Source: Delftia acidovorans
Lineage (GTDB): Bacteria > Pseudomonadota > Gammaproteobacteria > Burkholderiales > Burkholderiaceae_C
Direction: 5' to 3'
NCBI GenBank assembly: GCA_031286585.1
Contig: JAITUC010000051.1
Coordinates: 1-64,000 of the forward strand
DNA length: 64,000 bases
The notes under the pieces were generated by a model. It worked only from the letters and a program-made list of their open reading frames with translations, did not search any database and was not told the origin of the DNA. Positions 26,808-34,985 of the stretch are shown piece by piece; the stretch's first letter is position 1; each line of letters starts with the position of its first letter. Both the position numbers and the translations under genes were made by a program.

Positions 26808-27767
26808 CTACAGCAGTACCTGGCCGCTCACGCATTCCACGACATGGCCGCCTATCCACAGCGCGCCCTGCGCGTCCTCGCTGACGTGCACGCGCCCGTC
26901 GCGCCCCACGCAGCAGCCCTGGCTGGCGATGTAGGGCGCACGCAGCAGGCCTTCGCCGCGCAGCCACAGGGCCAGGCTGGCGTTGAGGCTGCCGGTGACA
27001 GGGTCCTCGGTAACGCCGACGGGGCTGGCGAAGCCGCGCACTTCCAGGCTGGGGGCGGCATCCGCCCCGGCTGCGGCGGGCCGCTGGCCCGTGGCAAAGG
27101 CGCGTGCCTCGCGGCTGCTGCGGCCGATCAGTGCCGGTGCATCTTGCGCGCTTTCGTTCAACGCGCAGGCGCCCACCTTGGTGTTCAGCGCCTTGAGCCT
27201 TGCATGGTCGGGCTCCAGCGCCAGCACCTGGTCGGGATGCTCGAAGAGCACGCCCATCCAGCGCGGGCCGTTGTCCAGCCAGGCAGCACGCAGGATCTGG
27301 CCGCGTTCTGCGCCCAGCGCGGCCGCCACGTCATCCAGCAGGCCGGGCTCCACGTCGCCGATGTCAGTGGACGGTGCCTGAAAGGCCAGGCGCCCGTCCT
27401 GGCGCTCGATGCCGATCAGCCCCTTGGCGCATTCCTGCACGATGCGCTGCGCCTGCTGCGGCACGCCGCCCTGCGCCAGCCAGGCATGGCAGCTGCCCAG
27501 CGTGGGATGGCCGGCAAAGGGCAGCTCGCCGCCCGGCGTGAAGATGCGCACGCGGTAGTCGGCGCCTGCAGCGCGACCGGCCTCGGTGGGAGGCAGCAAG
27601 AAGGTGGTCTCGGACAGGTTGGTCCAGGCCGCGAAGGACTGCATCTGCGCATCGGTCAATCCGGTGGCATCGAGCACGACGGCCAGCGGATTGCCCAGGT
27701 AGGGCCGTGCCGTGAACACATCCACGGTCATGAAGGGGCGCTGGCGGGGAGCGGCGGTGGAGGTCAT
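26808..27767 (-). CDS. PhzF-family isomerase-like protein
   Basis: 319 residues in the two-lobed PhzF/diaminopimelate-epimerase-like fold. The signature DVFTARPYLGNPLAVVLDA begins each lobe's pattern, and LSETTFLLPP carries the catalytic Glu. Further family motifs are GGELPFAGHPTLGSCHAWL and GVTEDPVTGSLNASLALWL. PhzF itself isomerises a phenazine precursor; most genomic members, like this one without phz neighbours, have unknown substrates. The start at 27767 is preferred; a TTG at 27794 is an alternative. It lies 118 bases from the phosphatase gene on the same strand. Confidence 0.87.
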   Translation of the reverse strand: MTSTAAPRQRPFMTVDVFTARPYLGNPLAVVLDATGLTDAQMQSFAAWTNLSETTFLLPPTEAGRAAGADYRVRIFTPGGELPFAGHPTLGSCHAWLAQGGVPQQAQRIVQECAKGLIGIERQDGRLAFQAPSTDIGDVEPGLLDDVAAALGAERGQILRAAWLDNGPRWMGVLFEHPDQVLALEPDHARLKALNTKVGACALNESAQDAPALIGRSSREARAFATGQRPAAAGADAAPSLEVRGFASPVGVTEDPVTGSLNASLALWLRGEGLLRAPYIASQGCCVGRDGRVHVSEDAQGALWIGGHVVECVSGQVLL

Positions 27768-27805
27768 GGCAAGGGGCAGGGTTGCGATGGGCAATGCAGG
27801 ATGAA

Positions 27806-27830
27806 GAAAGCCGGCGCAAAGCCGGCTTTC
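27806..27830 (-). terminator. Intrinsic terminator after the aminotransferase gene
   Basis: GAAAGCCGGC at 27806-27815 and GCCGGCTTTC at 27821-27830 make a perfect 10-bp stem with a 5-base loop. It lies 32 bases beyond the minus-strand aminotransferase stop and ends in a TTTCTTC stretch on that strand. Confidence 0.72.
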
Positions 27831-27861
27831 AGCGAACAGCCGGGGCTGTGCGTTGTGCGTA

Positions 27862-29046
27862 TCAGGCCGGCAGCTGCGAACGAATCGCGGCGGCCAGGGC
27901 GGCGATGCCCTTGTCGATCTGCTCGGCCGACACCGTCACGTAGGACAGGCGCAGCGTGTTGGCCTGGGGCTCGTCCGCATAGAACGGCGCGCCGGGCACG
28001 AAGGCCGTGCCGCGTTCGACGGCGGCGGGCAGCAGCTTTTGCGCATCCATGCCCTTGGGCAGGCGAACCCACAGGAACATGCCGCCCACAGGACGGGTCC
28101 ACTGCACGTCCAGGCCGGCCATTTCGCGTTCCAGCGCGGCCAGCATGGCGTCGCGCTGGCGCTTGTACATGGCGCGGATGGTGGGCACATGGCGGTCCAG
28201 GAAGCCGTCCTTGATGACCTCGGACACCACGCGCTGGTTGAAGCCCGGCGTGTGCAGGTCGGCCGCCTGCTTGGCCTGCAGCAGCTTGTTGTAGACGGAC
28301 TTGGGCGCCACCAGGAAGCCGATGCGCAGGCCCGGGGCCAGCACCTTGGAGAACGAGCCCAGGTAGATCACGCCTTCGGGGTTGCGCGCGGCCAGTGGCA
28401 GGGCGGGGGCCTGCTCGAACCACAGGTCGCCGTAGGGGTTGTCCTCGATCAGCGGGATGTCGAGTTCGCGTGCCTTGTCCACCAGGGCCTGGCGGCGTGC
28501 CTCGGCCATGGTGCGGCCGGTGGGGTTCTGGAAGTTGGGCAGCACATAGGCCAGGCGGGCCTTGTCAGCGCCTGTGCCGGCCTTGGCAGCGAAGTCCTCG
28601 ACGAGGATGCCGTCGTCATCGCTGTCCACGCCCACGGGAATGGGTTCCTGCGGTGCAAAGGCCTGCAGAGCGCCCAGGTAGGTGGGCTTTTCCACCAGCA
28701 TGCGGCTGCCCCGGTCCAGGAAGACCTTGCCGATCAGGTCCAGCGCCTGCTGCGAGCCCGTGGTGATCAGTACCTGGTCAGGGTCCACTTCCCAGGGCAG
28801 GAAGTCGGCCACGGCCTGGCGCAGGGGCGCGAAGCCCTCGCTGGTGGCGTACTGCAGGGCCGAGGCGCCATCGCGCTCCATCACGGTCTGGCAGGCCTGG
28901 GTGAACTCGTCCAGCGGGAAGGCCAGCGGCGAGGGCAGGCCGCCCGCCATGCTGATGATGCCGGGACGGTCGGTGAGCTTGAGGATTTCGCGGATGGCGG
29001 AGGGGTTCATCTTGGCAGCACGGTCTGCCAGCGTCCAGGTCGTCAT
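27862..29046 (-). CDS. PLP-dependent aminotransferase, class I (2-aminoadipate/LysN type)
   Basis: 394 residues in the fold type I group. SMAGGLPSPLAFP near residue 32, LITTGSQQALDLIGK near 93, YVLPNFQNPTGRTM near 167, and the PLP lysine K234 in YLGSFSKVLAPGLRIG are all present. This set is typical of LysN-like 2-aminoadipate transaminases and the related aromatic or branched aminotransferases; exact substrate is open. No DNA-binding domain is attached, unlike the MocR protein further downstream. A terminator follows. The region before it (29047-29278) holds no gene and must contain its promoter. Confidence 0.88.
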   Translation of the reverse strand: MTTWTLADRAAKMNPSAIREILKLTDRPGIISMAGGLPSPLAFPLDEFTQACQTVMERDGASALQYATSEGFAPLRQAVADFLPWEVDPDQVLITTGSQQALDLIGKVFLDRGSRMLVEKPTYLGALQAFAPQEPIPVGVDSDDDGILVEDFAAKAGTGADKARLAYVLPNFQNPTGRTMAEARRQALVDKARELDIPLIEDNPYGDLWFEQAPALPLAARNPEGVIYLGSFSKVLAPGLRIGFLVAPKSVYNKLLQAKQAADLHTPGFNQRVVSEVIKDGFLDRHVPTIRAMYKRQRDAMLAALEREMAGLDVQWTRPVGGMFLWVRLPKGMDAQKLLPAAVERGTAFVPGAPFYADEPQANTLRLSYVTVSAEQIDKGIAALAAAIRSQLPA

Positions 29047-29278
29047 AAAAAAACAGTTCTAGGTCTTGCGGTGCCCGCCATGCGGGCGGACTGGTATGGA
29101 TTGCCATGCCGTCGTGGGGCACGGGCCGGCCGCATGTGAAGAGCGGAGTGCGGATAGTGCGTTCGCTCTTGCGCCGGCAATGAGGGTATTTTGTCGCGGC
29201 CGTGAAGGGTCTGCGCATCCTCCCTTCAATAGCTGGGCAGGCCAGTACGGCCTTTGCCTGGGCATGGGTGGAGGACCC

Positions 29279-29881
29279 TCATGCGGCCACCATCCACATC
29301 GCCGTCAGCGCCAGCATGGCCGCCATGGCACGGTTGAACCACAGCAGCCTGCGTCCCTGGGCCAGCCAGTGGCGCAGCAGCGCGCCCACGCAGGCATACA
29401 GCAGATTGCTGGAAAAGGCATAGGCGGCCATCACGGGCAGCACCACGGACAGCCGCTCGGTCAGGTCCTCGCGCCCCGCCAGCCAGCCGGCCACGATGGC
29501 CAGGGCCAGCAGCCAGGCCTTGATGTTCACGAATTGCAGTCCCACGCCCTGCCAGAAGCCCACCTGCAGCTGCTGCTGCGATTGCAGCGAGGCCATCTGC
29601 GCGCTGCGGCTCAGGCGCCAGGCCATCCACAGCAGGTAGCCGATGCCGGCGGCCTTGACCAGCCACAGCATCAGCGGCGCCGCGACAATGGCCGCGCCCA
29701 CGCCGGCCGTGCTCAGTACCAGCAGCACGCACCAGCCCACGGGCACGGCCACGACGAAGCGCAGCGCCGGGCGCAGGCCGTGGTTGGCGGCCAGGGCCGT
29801 GGACAGCGTGGTGTTGGGACCGGGGCTGAAGCTCATGGAAGCGGCGAGCAGCAGCAAGGCGGTGAGTTCGGACGGTGGCAT
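29279..29881 (-). CDS. LysE/RhtB-family amino acid exporter
   Basis: 200 residues with about six membrane helices. The family motif SMSFSPGPNTTLSTALAANHGLRPALRF lies at residues 14-41, and VNIKAWLLALAIVAGW in the second half. Members export amino acids or homoserine lactone-like compounds. The gene is divergent from a MocR-type regulator with repeated operator-like boxes between them, which makes control by that regulator likely. The start at 29881 gives the usual length of the family; a frame continuing to 30001 lacks support. Confidence 0.88.
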   Translation of the reverse strand: MPPSELTALLLLAASMSFSPGPNTTLSTALAANHGLRPALRFVVAVPVGWCVLLVLSTAGVGAAIVAAPLMLWLVKAAGIGYLLWMAWRLSRSAQMASLQSQQQLQVGFWQGVGLQFVNIKAWLLALAIVAGWLAGREDLTERLSVVLPVMAAYAFSSNLLYACVGALLRHWLAQGRRLLWFNRAMAAMLALTAMWMVAA

Positions 29882-29987
29882 GAGGCGGTGGCCCCGAAGG
29901 TCTCCATACAGGCGGCAGGGGCTGTTGGGGAGGAGGGCCCGGCAGGCCTTCTCCGCAGCACGAATGCATGGAATATAGGTGCAAGAC

Positions 29988-30055
29988 CTGTACAGTGCCA
30001 ATACAGTTGGACCCTCAATTGCATGTTCTGTATTGGTGCCTATCCCGATACAGTG
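29988..30055. promoter_or_regulatory. Repeated ATACAG boxes between lysE-like and mocR-like genes
   Basis: The region contains CTGTACAG (29988-29995, a perfect palindrome), GTGCCAATACAG (29995-30006), the opposite-facing CTGTATTGGTGC (30028-30039) and GATACAGTG (30047-30055). The second and third are near-perfect inverted copies. MocR proteins bind such repeated boxes in divergent promoters, so this is most likely the regulator's operator and covers both promoters. Confidence 0.58.
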
Positions 30056-30098
30056 ACTTTCTGGTGACCCGTTCGCAGCCGCTCACACCCGTTTCCGT

Positions 30099-31550
30099 AT
30101 GACCGTTCCCCTCTCGCGGCTGGCGCCGCAGACCCTGAGCACCCAGCTGGCCGAGCGCCTGGGCGAGCGCATCCGCATGCGGCTGCTGCCTGCGGGCGCA
30201 CGCCTGCCTTCGGTGCGCGAATGCGCGCGCCAGCAGGGCGTGAGCACGCACACGGTGGTGGCCGCCTATGACCTGCTGCAGGCCCAGGGCCTGGTCGAGG
30301 CGCGGCCGCAAAGCGGCTTCTTCGTGCGCGACTTCGTGCAGGATGCGCCGCTGCTGCAGCCCGAACAGGCCCGTGCGGTCCCTGCCGAGGAGGCCCCTGG
30401 CGTGCCCAAGGGCACGCGCATCAATGCCTCCATGCTGGTGCGCGGCATGTTCCACCAGAGCGTGGGCGGCAGGCCGCAGCCCGGTGCGGGCGTGCTGCCG
30501 GCCGAGTGGCTGGAGGCCGGCTTCCTGGCGGCCGCCATGCGCAAGGCCTGCTCGGGCAAGTCCCTGCACGACTCCTGCGTGGGCTATGGCGACCCGCTGG
30601 GCGACATCGGCTTGCGCGAGGCGCTGTCGCGGCGCCTGGCGCGCCTGGGCATTGCGGCGGCGCCGCAGCACATCATCACCACCATGGGCGCCACCCATGG
30701 GCTGGACGTGGTCAGCCGCGCCCTGCTGCAGCCGGGCGACCCGGTGATGGTGGAGGAGCCCGGCTGGGCCGTGGAGTTCGCGCGCCTGGCATCGCTGGGC
30801 ATGCGCGTGCTGCCCGTGCCGCGCGGCCCCGACGGGCCGGACCTGGCCGTGATGCAGCGCTACTGCGAAAGCTGCGCGCCCAAGCTCTACGTCAGCGTGA
30901 GCGTGCTGCACAACCCCACCGGCTACAGCCTGTCACCGGCCAGCGCCCACGAGGTGCTGCAGCTGGCGCGGCGATTCGGCTTCTACGTGGTGGAGGACGA
31001 TACCTATGGCGAGATCGCGCCCGACCACGCCGCGCGCATGACCGTGCTGGACCGCCTCAGCCACAGCATCTATGTGAGCGGCTTCGCCAAACTGCTGGCG
31101 CCCAACTGGCGCGTGGGCTACCTGGCGCCGCCGCCTGCCCTGGTGGAGCGCCTGGTGGACACCAAGCTGCTGTCCACGCTCACCACCCCCTCGCTGATGG
31201 AACGCGCCCTGGCCCACTGCATGGACCAGGGGCAGCTGCGCCGCCATGCCGAGCGCCTGCGCCAGCACCTGGCCCAGGCCCGCATGCGCAGCGTGGCACT
31301 GGCCCAGCAGGCCGGCGCCCGCTTCGCGGCCGAGCCGGCCGGCATGTTCGGCTGGGTGGACACCGGCGTGGACACCGAAACCCTGGCCCAGCGCCTGCTG
31401 GACGCCGGCTACTTCATCGCCCCCGGCGCCATGTTCCACGCCGGCCGCCAGCCCAGCACCTGCATGCGCATCAACTTCGCCACCACGCAGGAACCCGCCT
31501 TCTGGCGCATCTTCGAGCGCGAAGTCCAGGCCCTGCGCGGCAGCGCATAG
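30099..31550 (+). CDS. MocR-type regulator: GntR helix-turn-helix fused to an aminotransferase domain
   Basis: 483 residues. Residues about 14-78 are a GntR winged helix-turn-helix (LPSVRECARQQGVSTHTVVAAYDLLQAQGLVE). After a linker, about 115-475 form a fold type I aminotransferase-like domain with SVLHNPTGYSLSP, DDTYGEI and the PLP lysine K331 in VSGFAKLLAPNWRVGY. MocR proteins sense PLP with an amino compound and act on divergent genes. Here the divergent gene is a LysE-type exporter, so efflux of an amino acid that forms an aldimine with PLP is a fair inference. The gene ends before a repeat-like intergenic element. Confidence 0.9.
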   Translation: MTVPLSRLAPQTLSTQLAERLGERIRMRLLPAGARLPSVRECARQQGVSTHTVVAAYDLLQAQGLVEARPQSGFFVRDFVQDAPLLQPEQARAVPAEEAPGVPKGTRINASMLVRGMFHQSVGGRPQPGAGVLPAEWLEAGFLAAAMRKACSGKSLHDSCVGYGDPLGDIGLREALSRRLARLGIAAAPQHIITTMGATHGLDVVSRALLQPGDPVMVEEPGWAVEFARLASLGMRVLPVPRGPDGPDLAVMQRYCESCAPKLYVSVSVLHNPTGYSLSPASAHEVLQLARRFGFYVVEDDTYGEIAPDHAARMTVLDRLSHSIYVSGFAKLLAPNWRVGYLAPPPALVERLVDTKLLSTLTTPSLMERALAHCMDQGQLRRHAERLRQHLAQARMRSVALAQQAGARFAAEPAGMFGWVDTGVDTETLAQRLLDAGYFIAPGAMFHAGRQPSTCMRINFATTQEPAFWRIFEREVQALRGSA

Positions 31551-31619
31551 AAAAAGGGGAGTGAGAGAGAGGGTGGGCGGTATCAGCCCGAAAGCTCAAA
31601 TGAGATGCGCGGCACAAAA

Positions 31620-31735
31620 AACCGGCACGGCCCAAAGCGAGGGACACCGAGCAAGGGCCGCCCCGCCGCGAGGGTGTCGTCCCCCTCCCGCGCAGCGAGA
31701 GAGGGGGAAGGCGCGTCAGCGCCTCAGGGGGAGCG
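31620..31735. repeat. Intergenic element with nested inverted repeats (Comamonadaceae-type repeat)
   Basis: Between the MocR gene and fliA lie nested inverted repeats: GACACC (31643-31648) with GGTGTC (31673-31678), CCCCCTC (31681-31687) with GAGGGGG (31701-31707), and AGGCGC (31709-31714) with GCGCCT (31719-31724). The composition and layout resemble an intergenic repeat I recall from Acidovorax- and Delftia-like genomes. Within this window I see only one copy, so its repeat status rests on memory. Confidence 0.45.
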
Positions 31736-31736
31736 C

Positions 31737-32450
31737 TTAATGCGCCCGCATTTTTGTGCGCAAGCGCGCAATCGCCTGGCTGTGCAGCTGGCACACGCGC
31801 GATTCGGTCACGCCGAGCACGGCGGCGATTTCCTTGAGGTTCATGTCGTGCTCGTAGTACATGCCCATGATGTACTGCTCGCGCTCTGGCAGGGCCTTGA
31901 TGGCCTCGACCAGGGCCACGCGCAGACGGTGGTCGCGCAGCAGCGCAAAGGGATCGGCGCCGCTGTCGGCCACATGGCGTTCGAGGAAGTCCTCGCCCTC
32001 GTCGCCGCCCGACATGTCCTCCAGATACACCAGCTGCGTGCCGCGCACCTTGCCCAGCAGCGACTGGTAGTCGTCCAGGTCCATGCCCAGTTCATCGGCG
32101 ATCTCGGATTCCAGCGGCGTGCGCCCCAGGCGCTGCTCCAGGCGGTGCAGCGCGTGCTCTATGTCCTTTTGGCTCTTGCGGGAGCTGCGGCTCATCCAGT
32201 CGCCCTCGCGCAGCTCATCGAGCATGGCGCCACGGATGCGCTGGCTGGCGAAGGTTTCGAATTGCACGCCCTGCTCGCTCTCGAAGCGGGACAGGGCTTC
32301 GGCCAGGCCGATCATTCCGACCTGTATCAGATCATCAAGCTCCACATTGGGAGGCAGCTTGGCGATCATGTGCAGCGCGATCCGGCGTACCAGGGGTACA
32401 TGCCGACGGATCAGTGCATCGCGGTCGAGTTGGCCTTTGGCGGTGTACAT
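31737..32450 (-). CDS. fliA: Flagellar sigma factor FliA (sigma-28)
   Basis: 237 residues, the standard size. Region 2 is seen in LIRRHVPLVRRIALHMIAKLPPNVELDDLIQVGMIGLAEAL and region 4 in LPEREQYIMGMYYEHDMNLKEIAAVLGVTESRVCQLH at the C-terminus. FliA directs RNA polymerase to late flagellar and chemotaxis promoters. Matching promoters are visible in this window before motA, fliC, fliD and fliS. It is the last gene of the flhB-flhA-flhF operon direction and begins five bases after the stop of the flhG-position gene. Confidence 0.95.
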   Translation of the reverse strand: MYTAKGQLDRDALIRRHVPLVRRIALHMIAKLPPNVELDDLIQVGMIGLAEALSRFESEQGVQFETFASQRIRGAMLDELREGDWMSRSSRKSQKDIEHALHRLEQRLGRTPLESEIADELGMDLDDYQSLLGKVRGTQLVYLEDMSGGDEGEDFLERHVADSGADPFALLRDHRLRVALVEAIKALPEREQYIMGMYYEHDMNLKEIAAVLGVTESRVCQLHSQAIARLRTKMRAH

Positions 32451-32455
32451 GGCAG

Positions 32456-33337
32456 TCAGTGGCTCCAGGCATGGGATGCGGGCAGCGGCGCGAAGCCGGC
32501 GGCCAGATCCTGGCCGCCATGTGGCAACACGCTGCCCGCATGGTTGAGCAGTTGCAGCGCAAGGCGCTGCAAGTCCGGTGCATGGTGCAGGCGTACGGGC
32601 AGCAGTCCCGGCGCATGGCCCAGGTGGCGTTGCGCGCAGCGCATCAGCGCGTCGATCTGGGACTGCAGCTGTTGCGCATCCTCGGCCTGGCTGCGGGCGC
32701 CGGTCTGTCCGCGGCGCCAGTCGTAGCTGGTCACGCCCAGGTCGTCAGGGTTGGGCAGCAGCGGCGCCAGCAGGCAGCGCAGGCCGGCATGGACGGCCAG
32801 CTGCTTGAGCTGGCGGTAGCAGCCCAGCACGCGGGCGCCTTGTTCGGGCAGCACCATCAGCGGGTGCACGGCCTGGCCTGACAGGTTGCCGGCCAGCGTG
32901 TCCGCATCGGCATACAGCATGACGATGGCGTAGCCGCGCACATGGCGCTGCAGCCACTGCATGGGCGTCATGCCGGCCTGGCGCGCCTGCTGGGGCAGCA
33001 GCTGCAGGCCCTGGCGGGCGGGCAGCACGGCCACCGAGCTGTGGCGGGGATCGGGGTGCAGGCCGGTGCGGGCCTGCCAGGCGCTTTGCTGCAGCAGCTG
33101 CGCCAAGCCTGGCGCATCCGGAGACTCGGCCTGGCTGGCGTCCAGCACCAGAACGGGCAGGCCCAGGCGCTGCAGGCTGGCACAGACCGGCCACAGCAGG
33201 GATTGTTCGGCCTGGCCCTGCGGGTCGTTGGCCGTGTCGCGCAGCAGGGCCAGCACACGCAGGCCCATGGGGGCGGCGGCGCCGGGCTGGCCGTGCAGGC
33301 CCAGGCCCTGGTGCAGCTGGGGGAAGGTTTCAAGCAT
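32456..33337 (-). CDS. Divergent protein in the flhG position, without P-loop
   Basis: 293 residues between flhF and fliA, the place of flhG (fleN) in most polar flagellates. Sequence pieces such as LGLPVLVLDASQ, YAIVMLYADADTLAGN and PHPLMVLPEQG-like text recall a MinD/ParA core, but the KGGxGKT Walker A motif near the N-terminus is missing, and no other P-loop is present. It overlaps flhF by eight bases and touches fliA. It may be a degenerate FlhG that regulates FlhF or FliA without ATP binding, or an unrelated protein. The start at 33337 is supported by the overlap; an upstream frame to 33460 lies in flhF. Confidence 0.75.
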   Translation of the reverse strand: MLETFPQLHQGLGLHGQPGAAAPMGLRVLALLRDTANDPQGQAEQSLLWPVCASLQRLGLPVLVLDASQAESPDAPGLAQLLQQSAWQARTGLHPDPRHSSVAVLPARQGLQLLPQQARQAGMTPMQWLQRHVRGYAIVMLYADADTLAGNLSGQAVHPLMVLPEQGARVLGCYRQLKQLAVHAGLRCLLAPLLPNPDDLGVTSYDWRRGQTGARSQAEDAQQLQSQIDALMRCAQRHLGHAPGLLPVRLHHAPDLQRLALQLLNHAGSVLPHGGQDLAAGFAPLPASHAWSH

Positions 33338-34985
33338 GGTGGATCTCGCCTTCCGTGCTGGGGCTGGACGGGGTGAAGAAGAAGTCCAGGTCCAGCGCCT
33401 TGGGATCGAAGGCCGAGCGGGTGGCGGCGCGCATGGAGGCGGAGACCAGTTGCTGCGCATCGGCGCGCTCCCAGTCTTCGGGCACGCGCTGGCCGTTGGT
33501 CACGCCGCGCAGCTGCATCTGGTGGCGGATCAGCGTGTCCACCGAAGGGCCCAGCTTCACGGCCTCGTCCACCTTGGTGAGGATGGCCTGGCTGGAGCCG
33601 CGCGCCTTGAAGGCCTGCATCACATCGTCCAGCGCATCGCCCTGGCCGGCCGCGTTCACGGCCAGCAGTTTCTGGATGCCGGGCAGGTCCAGCAGGTCGA
33701 GGATCTCGTCCTTGCGCGGATCGCGCGGGGCCACGCCCGTGGTGTCGATCAGCACCAGCTGCTTGTTGGCCAGCAGGCCCAGCAGGTCCTGCAGCGCGGC
33801 GCGGTCATGGGCCAGGTGGGCCACCACGCCCAGCATGCGGCCGTAGGAGCGCAACTGGTCGTGGGCGCCGACGCGGTAGGTGTCCAGGGTGATCAGTCCG
33901 ACGCTGGCGGCGCCGTACTTGGCTGCGCACAGGGCAGCCAGCTTGGCCGTGGTCGTGGTCTTGCCCACGCCGGTGGAGCCCACCAGGGCGAAGACGCCGC
34001 CTTGCTCGTACAGCGGGGCCTGGTCGGCGTCGGTGCGCAGATTGCGTTCCAGCACCTGCATCAGCCAGCGTACGGCGTCGCCGGCGGACAGGTCCTGGGG
34101 CATGTGCTCGACCAGGGCGCGGGCCAGCACGGGGGAGTAGCCCGCGCGGATCAGCTTGTGCGTGAGGTTGGCGTGGATGGGGTTCTGGCGCGTCTGGCCC
34201 AGCCAGGTCAGGGTGTTGAAGCGCTCCTCGATCAGGTCGCGCACGGACTGCAGTTCATCGCGCAGTGCCTGGGAGGCCATGGCCGGGGCGGGTTCGCTGC
34301 GCAGGGGTTCGCGCAGCGGTGCTTCGGCGCTGGCGCGCAGCGGGTTGTGGCGGGCCACGGAAGGCGCGGGCGGCGCCTTGAACGTCTGCTGTGCGGCCAT
34401 GGGCGCGGCGGCCGGTGCTTCGCGCAGGGCGTCGCCCAGGCTGCGGCGCTGGGCAAAGCTGGGCAGCGGCTCGTCGATGCCGGCCTCGTGGCGGCGGCGC
34501 AGCATGCGTTCGCGCACATAGTCCTGGAAGGACAGGGTGCTCATGGCCAGTTGCTCGGTGTCTTCCTGCACGCTTTGGCGCAGGCCGGCCGGCTCGGCAC
34601 CGTCTGCCGACAGCGAGGCCGCCTGCGAGATGGCCTGCGCAATCGCCGACGACGTTGCCAGGGAAGCACGCGACTGGGCCGACTGCGAGGCCTGCAGCGC
34701 CGCTTGGGCTGCGCGCGGCTGGGTCTGCGCCTGGATCAGCTGGGCCTGCACCTGCGGGCGCAGGCCCGTGGTTTCTTCTGCGGAGCGGCGCTCGATGGCC
34801 TGCTGCAGCGGCGTGCTGCTGGCAGCGGCCTTGCTGTGCTCCAGCGTGTCCTCGGCCGTGGCCATGACCTCGACGCCATCGGGCGTGCTGCGGTTGGACA
34901 GGATCAGGGTGCCCGCTCCGAAAGCCATGCGCGCCTTGGCCAGGGCCTCGCGGGAGGTGGGGGCGTAGAAGCGTTTGATGTTCAT
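33330..34985 (-). CDS. flhF: Flagellar biosynthesis GTPase FlhF
   Basis: 551 residues. The N-terminal B domain begins MNIKRFYAPTSREALAKAR, a long low-complexity Ala/Gln linker fills about 50-240, and the SRP-type NG GTPase follows, with the P-loop GSTGVGKT at 336-343, LITLDTYRVGAHDQL and LVLIDTTGV. FlhF sets the place and number of polar flagella. It overlaps flhA by four bases and the flhG-position gene by eight. The linker is longer than in many relatives. Confidence 0.94.
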   Translation of the reverse strand: MNIKRFYAPTSREALAKARMAFGAGTLILSNRSTPDGVEVMATAEDTLEHSKAAASSTPLQQAIERRSAEETTGLRPQVQAQLIQAQTQPRAAQAALQASQSAQSRASLATSSAIAQAISQAASLSADGAEPAGLRQSVQEDTEQLAMSTLSFQDYVRERMLRRRHEAGIDEPLPSFAQRRSLGDALREAPAAAPMAAQQTFKAPPAPSVARHNPLRASAEAPLREPLRSEPAPAMASQALRDELQSVRDLIEERFNTLTWLGQTRQNPIHANLTHKLIRAGYSPVLARALVEHMPQDLSAGDAVRWLMQVLERNLRTDADQAPLYEQGGVFALVGSTGVGKTTTTAKLAALCAAKYGAASVGLITLDTYRVGAHDQLRSYGRMLGVVAHLAHDRAALQDLLGLLANKQLVLIDTTGVAPRDPRKDEILDLLDLPGIQKLLAVNAAGQGDALDDVMQAFKARGSSQAILTKVDEAVKLGPSVDTLIRHQMQLRGVTNGQRVPEDWERADAQQLVSASMRAATRSAFDPKALDLDFFFTPSSPSTEGEIHHA

